This document shows positions 1-8,423 of a stretch of DNA of 64,000 nt, one piece after another. The first letter of the stretch is position 1. Every line of letters begins with the position of its first letter. A program made the position numbers and the translations under genes. The notes below the pieces were generated by a model. The model searched no databases and had not been told where the DNA came from. It was given only the letters and a program-made list of their open reading frames with translations. This stretch comes from Thioclava nitratireducens (GTDB lineage Bacteria > Pseudomonadota > Alphaproteobacteria > Rhodobacterales > Rhodobacteraceae). Location: the NCBI RefSeq assembly GCF_001940525.2, contig NZ_CP019437.1, forward strand, positions 3,645,501-3,709,500. The letters run 5' to 3'.

Positions 1-843
1 GCCCGCCGCGAACTGATCCCCCGCGCCCGTCGCATCGACCGGCACCACGCGCTTGACCGGAACCGTGGCACGCTCCTCGCCACGGATCAGGATCACGTCG
101 TCGCCCGAGCGGGTGCAGACCACCAGCTCACATTCCTCAGCGGCCTGTTTCAGCGCCGCATCCAGATCGGTCTGGTAGAGCGATTCCCATTCGTGCTGGT
201 TGCCGATCACGTAATCCATCTGGTCGCGCACGAGACGGCGGAAATCGGCGCGGTGACGGTCGACGCAGAACGGGTCCGACAGCGCGATCCCCGCCTTGCC
301 GCCGCCCCGGTGACAGCCCTGCGCCGCCTTCAGGAATGCGGCCTTCCCGTGATCCTTGTCGAAGAGATAACCTTCGAGGAACAGGATCTGCGTGTTCTCG
401 ACCACCTCGAGGCTTACATCCTCGGTCGAGACCTCAGCCGAAATCCCCAGATAGGTGTTCATCGAACGCTCACCGTCCGGCGTCACGAAGATCATCGAGC
501 GCGAGGTCGGCAGCTCGCCATCCTTCACCGGCGGGTTCGGGAAATCCGTGCCCTCGCCATGCAGAGCCGCCTCATAGAAGCGGCCCAGCGTGTCGTCGCG
601 CACCCGGCCGATAAAGGCGGTGGTCAGGCCCAGATTGCCCAGCCCCGCGATCGTGTTGCCGACCGAGCCGCCCGGCGCCTGCGTGCGTTCTTTCATCGCG
701 CCGTACAGCGTTTCGCCGCGCTCGCGCTCGATCAGCTGCATGATGCCTTTCTCGATGCCCATATGCTCGAGAAAGCTGTCGTCGCATTGCGCGATCACGT
801 CCACGACGGCATTGCCGATGCCGACGACCTGATACTGTTTCAA
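1..843 (-). CDS. Adenosine kinase, PfkB family (3' end outside window)
   Basis: Ribokinase/PfkB sugar or nucleoside kinase, by family most like bacterial adenosine kinases that phosphorylate adenosine to AMP. The N-terminus carries a GIGNAVVDV strand and an APGGSVGNTIAGLG glycine-rich stretch (PfkB signature 1 region). At the window edge the frame reads DATGAGDQFAAG, the PfkB signature 2 with the catalytic Asp. 281 codons are present and the last residues run off the window. The start is a TTG (843-841) with GAGGAG a few bases upstream. It overlaps the nth stop codon as TTGA, so translation is probably coupled to nth. Substrate is inferred from family only. Confidence 0.85.
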   Translation of the reverse strand, partial: MKQYQVVGIGNAVVDVIAQCDDSFLEHMGIEKGIMQLIERERGETLYGAMKERTQAPGGSVGNTIAGLGNLGLTTAFIGRVRDDTLGRFYEAALHGEGTDFPNPPVKDGELPTSRSMIFVTPDGERSMNTYLGISAEVSTEDVSLEVVENTQILFLEGYLFDKDHGKAAFLKAAQGCHRGGGKAGIALSDPFCVDRHRADFRRLVRDQMDYVIGNQHEWESLYQTDLDAALKQAAEECELVVCTRSGDDVILIRGEERATVPVKRVVPVDATGAGDQFAAG

Positions 844-1484
844 AGGTTTTTCTCCTCAAACTGGCACAGATCCTTGATCGGACAGGCCTGACATTTGGGT
901 TTGCGCGCCACGCAGATATAGCGACCGTGCAGGATCAGCCAGTGATGGGCGTGGCGCTGGTATTCGACGGGCACGTTGTCTTCGATGGCGCGCTCGACCG
1001 CGTCGACATCCTTGCCCGGGCAGATGCCGCTGCGATTGCCGACCCGGAAGATATGCGTATCGACCGCCTGCGCGGGATGGCCGAACCACATGTTCAGCAC
1101 GACATTCGCGGTCTTGCGCCCCACGCCCGGCAGCGATTGCAGCGCGGCACGCGAGGATGGCACCTCGCCGTTATACTGATCGACGAGGATCTGGCTCAGC
1201 TTGATGACGTTCTTCGCCTTCTGCCGAAAGAGACCGATCGTCTTGATATGCTCGGTCACGCCCTCAAGGCCCAGCTCCAGCATCTTCTCGGGCGTGTCGG
1301 CCACGGCGAATAGCTTTCGCGTCGCCTTGTTCACGCCCGCATCGGTCGCCTGCGCGGACAGCGCCACGGCCACCACGAGCGTATAGGCGTTGACGTGCTC
1401 GAGCTCCCCCTTGGGATGGGGCTCGGAGGCTTCGAACCGCGCGAAGACCTCTTTCATCGTGGCATAATCGAATTGCTTGGCCAT
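840..1484 (-). CDS. nth: Endonuclease III
   Basis: Base-excision repair DNA glycosylase/AP lyase for oxidised pyrimidines. The 214-residue protein has the normal family length. The helix-hairpin-helix LPGVGRKTA lies at about residues 118-126 with catalytic Lys124, and the catalytic Asp is at 142 in VDTHIFRV. The C-terminal [4Fe-4S] loop has Cys191, 198, 201 and 207 in the C-x6-C-x2-C-x5-C spacing. It is followed directly by the adenosine kinase gene with a 4-base overlap, so the two form an operon. All key residues are intact. Confidence 0.97.
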   Translation of the reverse strand: MAKQFDYATMKEVFARFEASEPHPKGELEHVNAYTLVVAVALSAQATDAGVNKATRKLFAVADTPEKMLELGLEGVTEHIKTIGLFRQKAKNVIKLSQILVDQYNGEVPSSRAALQSLPGVGRKTANVVLNMWFGHPAQAVDTHIFRVGNRSGICPGKDVDAVERAIEDNVPVEYQRHAHHWLILHGRYICVARKPKCQACPIKDLCQFEEKNL

Positions 1485-1598
1485 GCTTTCCTAATGCCCG
1501 CCACGCGCGCGAAGGGCAAGGCCACGCGAAACCGCAGCTTTCGGGTCGCGCGCCTGCCGCCCGCGTCCTAGGATCGGGGAAAGCCCAAGAGGTGCGTG

Positions 1599-2453
1599 AT
1601 GAACGACCACAGCGACATCGCCGACAGCTACCACTATCAGGTCATCGCCCGCGCGCTGGACGAGATCGACGCGGCGCAGGCGGCGGGCGAATTGCTGACG
1701 CTCGAGGCGATCTCGGCGCGGCTCTCGATGAGCCCCGCGCATTTCCAGCGGCTGTTCTCTGCCTGGGTCGGGGTCTCTCCGAAACGCTACCAGCAATATC
1801 TGACGCTCGACTTCGTGCGCGAGTTACTCAGCCAACGCCTGCCGCTCGACGAGGTGGCGGACCGTGCGGGACTGTCCGGCACGGGCCGTCTGCACGATCT
1901 GGTTCTGCGCTGGGAGGCGATGACGCCTGGCGCCTTCGCGCGTGGCGGCGAAGGCGTCGCGATCCGCTGGGGACGGTTCGACAGCCCCTTCGGCCCGGTG
2001 ATCGCGATGGGCACGGATCAGGGGCTTTGCGGCATGGGCTTCACCGCCGAGATGGGCGAGCAGGAGACATTTGACGATCTCGCCCGCCGCTGGCCCGAGG
2101 CCCGATTCACCGAAGACCCCGAGCCGCTGCGTCCTTGGGTCGACGCCGCCTTCTCCCGCCATGGTGAGGCGAAGCTGACGCTGATCGGCGCGCCCTTCCA
2201 GATCAAGGTGTGGGAGGCGCTGCTCTCGATCCCCTCGGGACAGGTCACGACCTATTCCGACATCGCCGAGGCGATCGGCCACCCGAAAGCGGTCCGCGCC
2301 GTCGGCACCGCCGTAGGCCGCAACCCGATTTCCTTCCTGATTCCCTGCCACCGCGCCTTACGCAAATCGGGCGGATTGGGCGGCTATCACTGGGGTTTGG
2401 GCGTCAAACGCGCGATTCTGGGCTGGGAAGGCGCCCGCGCAGAGGCAGATTGA
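1599..2453 (+). CDS. Ada-type methylated-DNA--protein-cysteine methyltransferase with AraC-like domain
   Basis: Suicide DNA repair protein that removes O6-alkyl groups from guanine. The 284-residue protein has an AraC-type helix-turn-helix region at about residues 10-110 and a methyltransferase domain from about 115 onward. The acceptor motif PCHR has its Cys near 250, and the following G-G-L-GGYHWG-L-K segment is typical of Ogt/Ada. It lacks the N-terminal Cys-rich Zn domain of E. coli Ada, so phosphotriester sensing is not expected. ATG 1599 was chosen because AAGAGG sits about 6 bases upstream; the GTG at 1596 is in frame but too close. Confidence 0.92.
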   Translation: MNDHSDIADSYHYQVIARALDEIDAAQAAGELLTLEAISARLSMSPAHFQRLFSAWVGVSPKRYQQYLTLDFVRELLSQRLPLDEVADRAGLSGTGRLHDLVLRWEAMTPGAFARGGEGVAIRWGRFDSPFGPVIAMGTDQGLCGMGFTAEMGEQETFDDLARRWPEARFTEDPEPLRPWVDAAFSRHGEAKLTLIGAPFQIKVWEALLSIPSGQVTTYSDIAEAIGHPKAVRAVGTAVGRNPISFLIPCHRALRKSGGLGGYHWGLGVKRAILGWEGARAEAD

Positions 2454-2594
2454 GCGTCGCTCCGCCGCTTCTACCGGCAGATGATGCGCGGAATTCCGCG
2501 CTTCGCGAAAAGGGCATGGAACCTGCGCGTTTTTTACGCGTATCTTCCGTCAAGCCTCGAAACATGGGGCGACCAGAGAAGGCAGAGACAGAAC

Positions 2595-3275
2595 ATGACC
2601 ACCGTTCTCAAGACCAAAACCATTCTTCTGAGTGCCGCCGCAGCGATGGCGCTCACCGCTTGTGTGCCGGGCGGCTATACCGGGGCGAACAACCCCGACC
2701 AGAGCCCGAACGCAAATCGCAATGCCGGTGCGATCACCGGTGCGCTGATCGGCGGCGCCCTCGGCGCGAAAAGCAAAGGCGACGAGAAGCTGACCAAAGC
2801 CGCAGCCGGCGCAATCGTCGGCGGCGTGATCGGCGGCGCGATCGGTTCGCAGCTTGACCGTCAGGCACAGGAACTGCGTCGCGACCTGACCACCAACGGC
2901 GTCAGCGTCGTGCGTCAGGGCAACCAGCTGATCGTGACCATGCCGCAAGACGTGCTCTTCGCGACCGACAGCGCAGCCGTGCGCCCCGATCTGCAGCGCG
3001 ATCTGTACACGCTCGCCGGCAGCCTTAACCGCTATCCGGATACCACCGTCGAGGTCGTCGGCCACACCGACAACACCGGCGATGCGGCCTACAACATGCG
3101 CCTTTCGCGTCAGCGCGCGCAGTCGGTGGCCAATGTCCTCATCAATGGCGGCGTCCCGAGCTACCGCGTCATCCCGACCGGTCGTGGCGAGGATCAGCCC
3201 ATCGCGAGCAACCTCACGCCGGAAGGCCGTCAGGCCAACCGCCGGGTCGAATTCATCATTCGTCCGAACAACTAA
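2595..3275 (+). CDS. OmpA family outer-membrane lipoprotein
   Basis: Predicted outer-membrane lipoprotein that anchors to peptidoglycan. A signal peptide ends in the lipobox LTAC with lipidated Cys23. A glycine-zipper region (about 50-95: GALIGGALGA, GAIVGGVIGGAIG) follows, and then a C-terminal OmpA domain (about 115-222) with NxxLSxxRAxxV-type peptidoglycan binding (MRLSRQRAQSVANVL) and a terminal RRVEF. The protein has 226 residues from ATG 2595. A longer in-frame start at 2481 would bury the signal peptide and is rejected. A Rho-independent terminator follows at once. The family includes YiaD-type proteins; exact role unknown. Confidence 0.9.
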   Translation: MTTVLKTKTILLSAAAAMALTACVPGGYTGANNPDQSPNANRNAGAITGALIGGALGAKSKGDEKLTKAAAGAIVGGVIGGAIGSQLDRQAQELRRDLTTNGVSVVRQGNQLIVTMPQDVLFATDSAAVRPDLQRDLYTLAGSLNRYPDTTVEVVGHTDNTGDAAYNMRLSRQRAQSVANVLINGGVPSYRVIPTGRGEDQPIASNLTPEGRQANRRVEFIIRPNN

Positions 3276-3295
3276 ATCGCTCATCAGAGCGGGAA

Positions 3296-3322
3296 AAGGG
3301 CCGGGAAATCCCGGCCTTTTTT
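3296..3322 (+). terminator. Rho-independent terminator of the OmpA-like gene
   Basis: Perfect 7-bp GC stem GGCCGGG/CCCGGCC (3299-3305, 3310-3316) with a 4-base loop and six T residues after it. It lies about 20 bases beyond the lipoprotein stop codon. Confidence 0.9.
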
Positions 3323-3341
3323 CATTGCCTACCCCCTGATC

Positions 3342-3360
3342 TGGTCATACATCTTGACCA
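3342..3360. promoter_or_regulatory. Candidate FadR/GntR operator
   Basis: Inverted repeat TGGTC (3342-3346) and GACCA (3356-3360) with a 9-base spacer, immediately ahead of the ribosome binding site of the FadR-type gene. FadR-subfamily regulators bind TGGT/ACCA half sites, usually with a shorter spacer, so autoregulation is an inference. Confidence 0.45.
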
Positions 3361-3373
3361 CATGGAGGGGGAA

Positions 3374-4135
3374 ATGCCGTTTCAGAAGATTGAATCCGAG
3401 AAGCTCGCGAATGCCGTCGTGCGCCAGATCGAGCAGCTCATCCTGCAGGGCATCCTGCGCCCAGGAGAGCGCCTCCCCTCGGAGCGAGAGCTCTCCGAGC
3501 GTCTCGGCGTGTCGCGCCCAAGTCTGCGCGAAGCGGTCGCGGAGCTGCAGGAATCCGGCCTTCTGACGACCCGCGCCGGGGCGGGCATCTATGTCGCCGA
3601 AGTGCTCGATTCCGCCTTTTCGCCCGCCCTGATCCGGCTCTTTGCCCGCAACGACCAGGCGCTGTTCGATTACATCTCGTTCCGCCGCGACATGGAGGGA
3701 CTGGCCGCCGAACGCGCCGCGCAATGCGGTTCGGACACCGATCTCGAAGTGATCCAGACCCTGTTCTCTCAGATGGAAGCGGCCCATTCAAAGCGCAATC
3801 CCACGCAGGAAGCGCAGCTCGATGCGCAGTTCCACATGGCGATCATCGAGGCGAGCCATAACGTCATCATGATCCATATGATGCGCGCGATGTTCGATCT
3901 TCTGGCCGAAGGCGTGTTCTACAACCGCTCCATGATGTTCAAGAACCGCGGCACGCGCAGCAAGCTGCTCGACCAGCACCGCGCGATCAACGATGCGATC
4001 CAGCGCCGCGACGCCAACTCCGCGCGCAAGGCCATCGCGGCCCATATGGAATTCGTCGAGGTCGAGATGGCGGCGATGCGCCGGGCCGAGCGCAATGAGG
4101 CCACCGCGCGATTACGTCTCGAACATAACCGCTGA
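3374..4135 (+). CDS. FadR-subfamily GntR transcriptional regulator
   Basis: DNA-binding regulator of the GntR family, FadR/PdhR-like branch. The N-terminal winged helix has LRPGERLPSERELSERLGV and SRPSLREAVAELQ (about residues 25-65). The C-terminal all-alpha FCD effector domain contains the AQFHMAI and HRAINDAI histidine regions that usually bind a metal or carboxylate. ATG 3374 is preferred (253 residues) because GGAGGGG lies 4-5 bases before it; the upstream ATG 3362 overlaps that sequence. The gene stands alone, convergent with the ATP synthase operon. Its targets cannot be read from context. Confidence 0.9.
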   Translation: MPFQKIESEKLANAVVRQIEQLILQGILRPGERLPSERELSERLGVSRPSLREAVAELQESGLLTTRAGAGIYVAEVLDSAFSPALIRLFARNDQALFDYISFRRDMEGLAAERAAQCGSDTDLEVIQTLFSQMEAAHSKRNPTQEAQLDAQFHMAIIEASHNVIMIHMMRAMFDLLAEGVFYNRSMMFKNRGTRSKLLDQHRAINDAIQRRDANSARKAIAAHMEFVEVEMAAMRRAERNEATARLRLEHNR

Positions 4136-4142
4136 ATAAAGA

Positions 4143-4171
4143 AAAACCCCGGCCCATCGGACCGGGGTTTT
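4143..4171. terminator. Bidirectional terminator between FadR-type gene and atpF
   Basis: AAAACCCCGG (4143-4152) pairs perfectly with CCGGGGTTTT (4162-4171). The A and T tracts on both sides let it serve both convergent transcripts. Confidence 0.9.
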
Positions 4172-4193
4172 CAATGTCACCCGTAAGGGAAGA

Positions 4194-4751
4194 TCAGTTC
4201 AGGCGCTGTTCGACTTCCGAAAGCGAGCTGTCGATCATCGCGGCGCGGTCCGACGCGCTCAGCTGCTTGGCGAGCACATCGCCAGCGGCGGCCACGGCGA
4301 CCGACACGGCGCGGTCCTTGACCTCTTTCAGAGCCTGCGCCTCGGCCGAGGCGATCTGCTCGTCAGCGGCCTTCAGGCGGCGCTCGATCGAGACCTTCAG
4401 ATCTTCCTTGGCCTTCTCTGCGGCGGCTTCGGCGTCGCGCTTGGCGGCGGCAACGATCTGGTCGGCCTGCCCCTGCACTTCGCGCGCCTTGCGCTCGTAG
4501 CTGGCCAGAACCGCCTGTGCCTCGTCACGCAGCTTGCGAGCTTCGTCGAGATCCGAACGGATGTTCGCCGCACGCTTGTCGAGCATCTTGCCCAGCGTCG
4601 CCGGCACCTTCGCGTAGAGCACGATGGCCACGAAGATGATGAAGGCGATGGTCACGATGAAATTCGTGTTCCACAGCGAGAAGAACGGACCAGTTGCCGC
4701 GAAGGCGGGCTGTGCCGCCACGAGCGGAAGGAGAAGCGAGAGTTTCTTCAT
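4194..4751 (-). CDS. atpF: ATP synthase Fo subunit b
   Basis: Peripheral stalk subunit of F-type ATP synthase, holding F1 against Fo. The 185-residue protein has an N-terminal hydrophobic stretch ([15 protein letters not shown]) and a membrane helix at about 28-48 ([20 protein letters not shown]). A long charged Ala/Glu/Lys coiled coil runs to the C-terminus. It is the last gene of the Fo operon, 4 bases downstream of the b' gene. A paired terminator follows. As is usual in alphaproteobacteria, the F1 genes are not adjacent. Confidence 0.95.
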   Translation of the reverse strand: MKKLSLLLPLVAAQPAFAATGPFFSLWNTNFIVTIAFIIFVAIVLYAKVPATLGKMLDKRAANIRSDLDEARKLRDEAQAVLASYERKAREVQGQADQIVAAAKRDAEAAAEKAKEDLKVSIERRLKAADEQIASAEAQALKEVKDRAVSVAVAAAGDVLAKQLSASDRAAMIDSSLSEVEQRLN

Positions 4752-4755
4752 CGTC

Positions 4756-5319
4756 TTACCCTTTCAGCCGTTGTTCGACAGCTGCGTTCACAGCCGCTGC
4801 GTCCGAGTTGCCACCCAGAGCCGCGACGATCTCGCCGGCGGTATCCTTGGCGACCTGATCGACCGCTGCAAGTGCGCCGTCCCGGATTTCCGCGATGCGC
4901 GCTTCCGATTCCGCGGAGCGTGCCGCGATCTCGGCATCTGCCTTGGCGATGGCCGCGTCGAGGTCCTTCTGGATCTCGGCCTTGGTTTCGCCTGCGATCT
5001 TCTGCGCCTGAGCGCGTGCTTCAGCCAGAGCTTTCTCGTAAGCGGCTTCGGCCTCTTCGGCCTTGCGCTTGAAGTCCTCGGCTGCGGCGATGTCACCCGC
5101 GATCGTGCCCTGACGGTCGGCGAGAACTGCCTCGATCCGGGGCAGTGCGATGCGCGTCAGCAGCCAGTAGATCGCGACGAGAGCGACCAGAAGCCAGAAG
5201 ATCTGGTTCGGGTAGCTCGAGAAGTCGAGCTGCGGCATGCCGCCCTGCTGCGCGGAATGTGCCGCGCCTTGGGCCGCATCAGCGGCTGCGTGCGCCGTAT
5301 TTTGCGTTTCGCTTGCCAT
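4756..5319 (-). CDS. atpG: ATP synthase Fo subunit b' (b-type paralogue)
   Basis: Second, diverged b subunit that pairs with atpF in the peripheral stalk; this b/b' arrangement is typical of photosynthetic bacteria and many alphaproteobacteria. 187 residues: an Ala-rich N-terminal extension, a membrane helix at about 38-58 ([22 protein letters not shown]), then a coiled coil rich in Ala, Glu and Lys. It lies between the c-subunit gene and atpF in the same operon. The symbol atpG or atpF' is used for this gene in different genomes. Confidence 0.93.
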   Translation of the reverse strand: MASETQNTAHAAADAAQGAAHSAQQGGMPQLDFSSYPNQIFWLLVALVAIYWLLTRIALPRIEAVLADRQGTIAGDIAAAEDFKRKAEEAEAAYEKALAEARAQAQKIAGETKAEIQKDLDAAIAKADAEIAARSAESEARIAEIRDGALAAVDQVAKDTAGEIVAALGGNSDAAAVNAAVEQRLKG

Positions 5320-5410
5320 GTCGTCCCTCGACCCTGATCACAAATCCCCTTGCGGGTCACGGGATGGGCTCCGAATGAGCCCACCCGCCCTCAAGGAAAA
5401 GCGTGCTGGA

Positions 5411-5647
5411 TCAGACTGCGAACATCAGCAGCAGAGCGACGAGGAACGAGAAGATCCCGAGCGCTTCTGCGAAGGCGATGCCGATGAAGAGGGTCGCGGT
5501 CTGGCCAGCGGCGGCCGAGGGGTTGCGCAGGGCACCCGACAGGAAGTTGCCGGCAACGTTGCCCACACCGATAGCCGAGCCGCCCATGCCCATGCAGGCC
5601 AGACCAGCGCCGATGTAAGCACCCATTTGAACGATATTGCCTTCCAT
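5411..5647 (-). CDS. atpE: ATP synthase Fo subunit c
   Basis: Proteolipid of the rotating Fo ring. The 78-residue hairpin has helix 1 rich in glycine ([19 protein letters not shown]), a polar loop ([10 protein letters not shown]) with the conserved R-N-P, and helix 2 with the proton-carrying Glu in [12 protein letters not shown]. An AAGGAG sequence lies just upstream of the start. It sits between atpB and the b' gene. Confidence 0.97.
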   Translation of the reverse strand: MEGNIVQMGAYIGAGLACMGMGGSAIGVGNVAGNFLSGALRNPSAAAGQTATLFIGIAFAEALGIFSFLVALLLMFAV

Positions 5648-5711
5648 TGTCGTAACTCCTTGAGGTTGGAAGTGGCAGAAACTTGGTGAACTGGTTCGAT
5701 CCGCTATCCGG

Positions 5712-6488
5712 TCAGTGTGCCGGGTGCAGCGCGTCGCGCAGGTAGACGCAGGTCAGGATCGTGAAGACATAGGCCTGGATGAAGGCCACGAGAACTTCGA
5801 GCCCGTACATCGCGGTGATCGCGAGGATCGACAGCGGGGTCACAGCGAGGCCGACGCCGGAGAACAGGATCAGCGGCGCGAAGGCGGCGAACACTTTCAT
5901 AACCGCGTGGCCGGCCATCATGTTGCCCGCAAGACGAATGGAGTGGCTGACGGGACGCACGAAGTAGGAGATCACCTCGATGATCGCGAGGATCGGGCGC
6001 AGCGCCAGCGGGGCCGAAGCCACCCAGAACAGGCTCAGGAAGCCCGCGCCGTTCTTGACGAAACCGATGACGGTCACCGCAACGAACACCGCGACTGCCA
6101 GCAGACCGGTCACCGCGATATGCGAAGTCGTGGTGAAGCCGCGCGGCAGCAGGCCGAGGAAGTTCGAGAAGACGATGAACAGGAAGACCGTGAAGATATA
6201 GGGGAAGAACTTCAGCGCGTCCTTGCCCGCCACGTCCTCGACCATCTTGTGGATGAAGCCGTAGGACAGCTCGGCGATCGACTGGGCGCGCGAGGGTACC
6301 ACGGCGCGGCCACGGGTGCCGATGACCAGCATGAAGAAGATCGCCAGAACGGCAATCGCCATCCACAGCGTCGCATTGGTCGGCGTGTACCAGTGAACCG
6401 GACCCTCGCCGAAGAGGGGCTTAACGATGAACTGATCCATCGGGTGGAAGGTCAGTTCACTGCGCATTTCCTGTTCAAGATTTGCCAC
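5712..6488 (-). CDS. atpB: ATP synthase Fo subunit a
   Basis: Membrane stator subunit that forms the proton half-channels. It has five to six hydrophobic helices. The essential Arg is in [12 protein letters not shown], and the helix carrying the conserved Gln and Tyr is near [18 protein letters not shown]. Start chosen: GTG at 6488, with AGGAAG about 6 bases upstream, giving 258 residues and overlapping the atpI stop by 14 bases. An upstream ATG at 6524 would overlap atpI further. Confidence 0.95.
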   Translation of the reverse strand: MANLEQEMRSELTFHPMDQFIVKPLFGEGPVHWYTPTNATLWMAIAVLAIFFMLVIGTRGRAVVPSRAQSIAELSYGFIHKMVEDVAGKDALKFFPYIFTVFLFIVFSNFLGLLPRGFTTTSHIAVTGLLAVAVFVAVTVIGFVKNGAGFLSLFWVASAPLALRPILAIIEVISYFVRPVSHSIRLAGNMMAGHAVMKVFAAFAPLILFSGVGLAVTPLSILAITAMYGLEVLVAFIQAYVFTILTCVYLRDALHPAH

Positions 6489-6831
6489 GGTCGTCTTCCT
6501 CTTCATCGGCCATGTCGGCCGCACGCTCTTCGTTCATTTCCTTGGCCGAGCGAAGCATCACCTTCACCCCGGCCGCGAGCCCGAGAAGCGTGAACAGCAC
6601 CATCATCCAAGGCATCGTGCCAAGCAGCACATCAAGCCCGTATCCGATGCCGAAGCCGATCCCCAGCCCCGAAACCATTTCGATCACCATACGCCAGGCC
6701 ATGTTCGCCTGGGACAGATGATGATCGGCACGTTGCGGAGGCGGTTCTTGCGTCTTTCTCACTGCCGCAAGCTTCTTCTCAAGCGCTGCGAGGCGCTCGG
6801 GATCGGGCTCGTCGGAGCGGTGATCAGGCAT
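6475..6831 (-). CDS. atpI: AtpI-type ATP synthase assembly protein
   Basis: Small membrane protein of the AtpZ/AtpI group thought to help c-ring assembly or Mg2+ supply. 118 residues from ATG 6831: a polar N-terminus, then two membrane helices ([27 protein letters not shown] and [18 protein letters not shown], about 50-100, with the first interrupted by glycines). An acidic tail closes the protein. It is first in the Fo operon and overlaps atpB. The family is clear; the molecular role is known mainly from other species. Confidence 0.88.
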   Translation of the reverse strand: MPDHRSDEPDPERLAALEKKLAAVRKTQEPPPQRADHHLSQANMAWRMVIEMVSGLGIGFGIGYGLDVLLGTMPWMMVLFTLLGLAAGVKVMLRSAKEMNEERAADMADEEEDDRGKS

Positions 6832-6942
6832 GGTTCGGCCCCCACTCAGGTCCCAGCCGTGATAGCCGCGCCCCCAGCCTGAGTCAATTCCGGATAGCCC
6901 CTTGAAGGCACCGCGCAACCCATTGATCCGTAACGATTTTGA

Positions 6943-6971
6943 AAATAGGCATCAATTTCGCGCCGCGCCAA
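6943..6971 (-). promoter_or_regulatory. Candidate promoter of the atpI-atpB-atpE-b'-atpF operon
   Basis: On the minus strand, a TTGGCG -35-like hexamer (6966-6971) is followed after exactly 17 bases by CTATTT (6943-6948). It lies about 110 bases upstream of the atpI start. This is a pattern match only, with no start-site data. Confidence 0.35.
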
Positions 6972-7000
6972 GCTCACGGGAATGCGAGCAAGGGCATATT

Positions 7001-7014
7001 CAACCGATCGGTTG
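7001..7014. promoter_or_regulatory. 14-bp perfect palindrome ahead of the ArsR-type gene
   Basis: CAACCGATCGGTTG is a perfect palindrome whose right arm runs into a TTGACG -35-like hexamer (7012-7017), about 30 bases upstream of the ArsR-family start codon. A winged-helix dimer such as ArsR could bind here for autorepression. This is an inference from position and symmetry. Confidence 0.5.
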
Positions 7015-7046
7015 ACGTTTGTCGCGTACCGCCCCATCAAGGAGCG

Positions 7047-7457
7047 ATGCTACCGCCGCCCGCCCCTTCTCTCGATGCGATCTTCGCCGCGCTCGCCGAC
7101 CCGACCCGGCGGACGATCCTGACGATGCTGCTCGAAGACGACATGGCGGTGACCGACGTGGCAGAGCCCTTCGAGATGTCGCTCGCCGCGGTTTCCAAGC
7201 ACCTCGCGATCCTGACCAATGCCGGGCTGATCTCGCAGGAGAAACGCGGCCGGGTGAAATGGTGCAAGCTGGAGCCGCTCGCAATGTCTGCCGCGACGAC
7301 ATGGATTCAGGGTTTCGGCCAGTTCGAACCGCTGGACTTCGATGCGTTCGAGAAATTCCTCGAAACCGAACTCGCGCAGGTCGAGATCGAACCTGTCGAG
7401 CCCTTGGAGACCGGGCGAAGCGACGCGCCGTCGAACAACGCGCCGCAACCCGATTAA
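7047..7457 (+). CDS. ArsR family winged-helix transcriptional regulator
   Basis: 136-residue regulator. The N-terminal DNA-binding region (about 8-85) has AALADPTRRTILTMLL, followed by the recognition helix in LAAVSKHLAILTNAGLI and a wing KRGRVKWCKL. No clustered Cys or His metal site of the ArsR/SmtB type is visible, so it is more like the metal-independent, HTH_20-type members. The C-terminus is acidic. AAGGAG precedes the start closely. The stop overlaps by 4 bases the stop end of the convergent SDR gene. Divergent from atpI across a palindrome. Confidence 0.9.
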   Translation: MLPPPAPSLDAIFAALADPTRRTILTMLLEDDMAVTDVAEPFEMSLAAVSKHLAILTNAGLISQEKRGRVKWCKLEPLAMSAATTWIQGFGQFEPLDFDAFEKFLETELAQVEIEPVEPLETGRSDAPSNNAPQPD

Positions 7458-8203
7458 ATCGAACCCGCCTCGACCATGTAGTTGTTCGCGGTGCACATAG
7501 CCGCATCGTCGGACGCGAGGAACAGCACCATCCGCGCGACATATTCCGGCTGGATCAGATCCGGCAGGCATTGATTGCGACGATGATCCTCCAGCGCCTC
7601 GGGCGTCGCCCAGAGTGTTTTCTGCCGATCCGTCATGATCCAGCCCGGCACGACCGTGTTGACCCGGATGCGATGCCCGCCCAACTCGCGTGCCATCGTG
7701 CGGGTCAGCCCGTGCACCGCCGCTTTCGCCGTCGCGTAGGCCGGGAAACCGCTGCCGGCCTCCCACCACGAATTCGAGCCCATATTGATGATCGACCCCG
7801 CCCCTTTCGAGATCATGTCCGGCGCAACCGTCTGGATCGTGAAGAACATGTGGCGCAGGTTGGTGTGCTGGCGTTCGTCCCAGTACTCCGCATCGATCTC
7901 GCGCCAGTCGTGGCGGTCGTCGCGCGCGGCATTGTTCACCAGCACATCCGCGGTGCCGATCTTCTCGCGCAGCTGACCCAGCGCCCCCTTCATCGCGGCG
8001 ATGTCGCGCAGGTCGCACAGCTCGTACTCGACGCCCAGCCGTTTCGCGACCGCCGCACTCCCCTCCGCATCGCGGTCGAGAAAGCCGACCTTCGCCCCCT
8101 GCGCGGCGAAGCCTTCGACGATCAGCGCTCCGATCCCGGAGGCGCCCCCGGTCACGATCACGGATTTGCCCTTCAGGCTCGGATAAGTGGCGAATTCCCG
8201 CAT
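7454..8203 (-). CDS. SDR family oxidoreductase, sugar-dehydrogenase-like
   Basis: NAD(P)-dependent short-chain dehydrogenase of 249 residues. It has the cofactor motif TGGASGIG near residue 19, the Asp after beta-2 (FLDRD) that favours NAD, the NNAA motif, and the Ser/YATAK catalytic pair with Ser 13 residues before Tyr. The C-terminal MCTANNYMVEAG resembles galactose and xylose 1-dehydrogenases of alphaproteobacteria, which suggests a sugar substrate. The start at 8203 is preceded by GAGGAGGAACAG. It is not in an operon with other sugar genes, so the substrate is uncertain. Confidence 0.87.
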   Translation of the reverse strand: MREFATYPSLKGKSVIVTGGASGIGALIVEGFAAQGAKVGFLDRDAEGSAAVAKRLGVEYELCDLRDIAAMKGALGQLREKIGTADVLVNNAARDDRHDWREIDAEYWDERQHTNLRHMFFTIQTVAPDMISKGAGSIINMGSNSWWEAGSGFPAYATAKAAVHGLTRTMARELGGHRIRVNTVVPGWIMTDRQKTLWATPEALEDHRRNQCLPDLIQPEYVARMVLFLASDDAAMCTANNYMVEAGSI

Positions 8204-8423
8204 CTGTTCCTCCTCTTCTCGACGGGAGCATCGCGCCCGGGGTCGCGACTGTCCAGCCGGTGGCGGCGCGGCCCGCGTCACAAATCCTTCGCCCCTGCGT
8301 CAGCGGGCTGTCACAGCCCGGCGTATTATGACGCCCGAAGCGCCCCGAGCCGACGGTCTGCCGCCCGATGCACCGCGCCACCCTCTGGGCCTTCGTCATA
8401 TCAAGTCTACCTTGGGGGTATAT

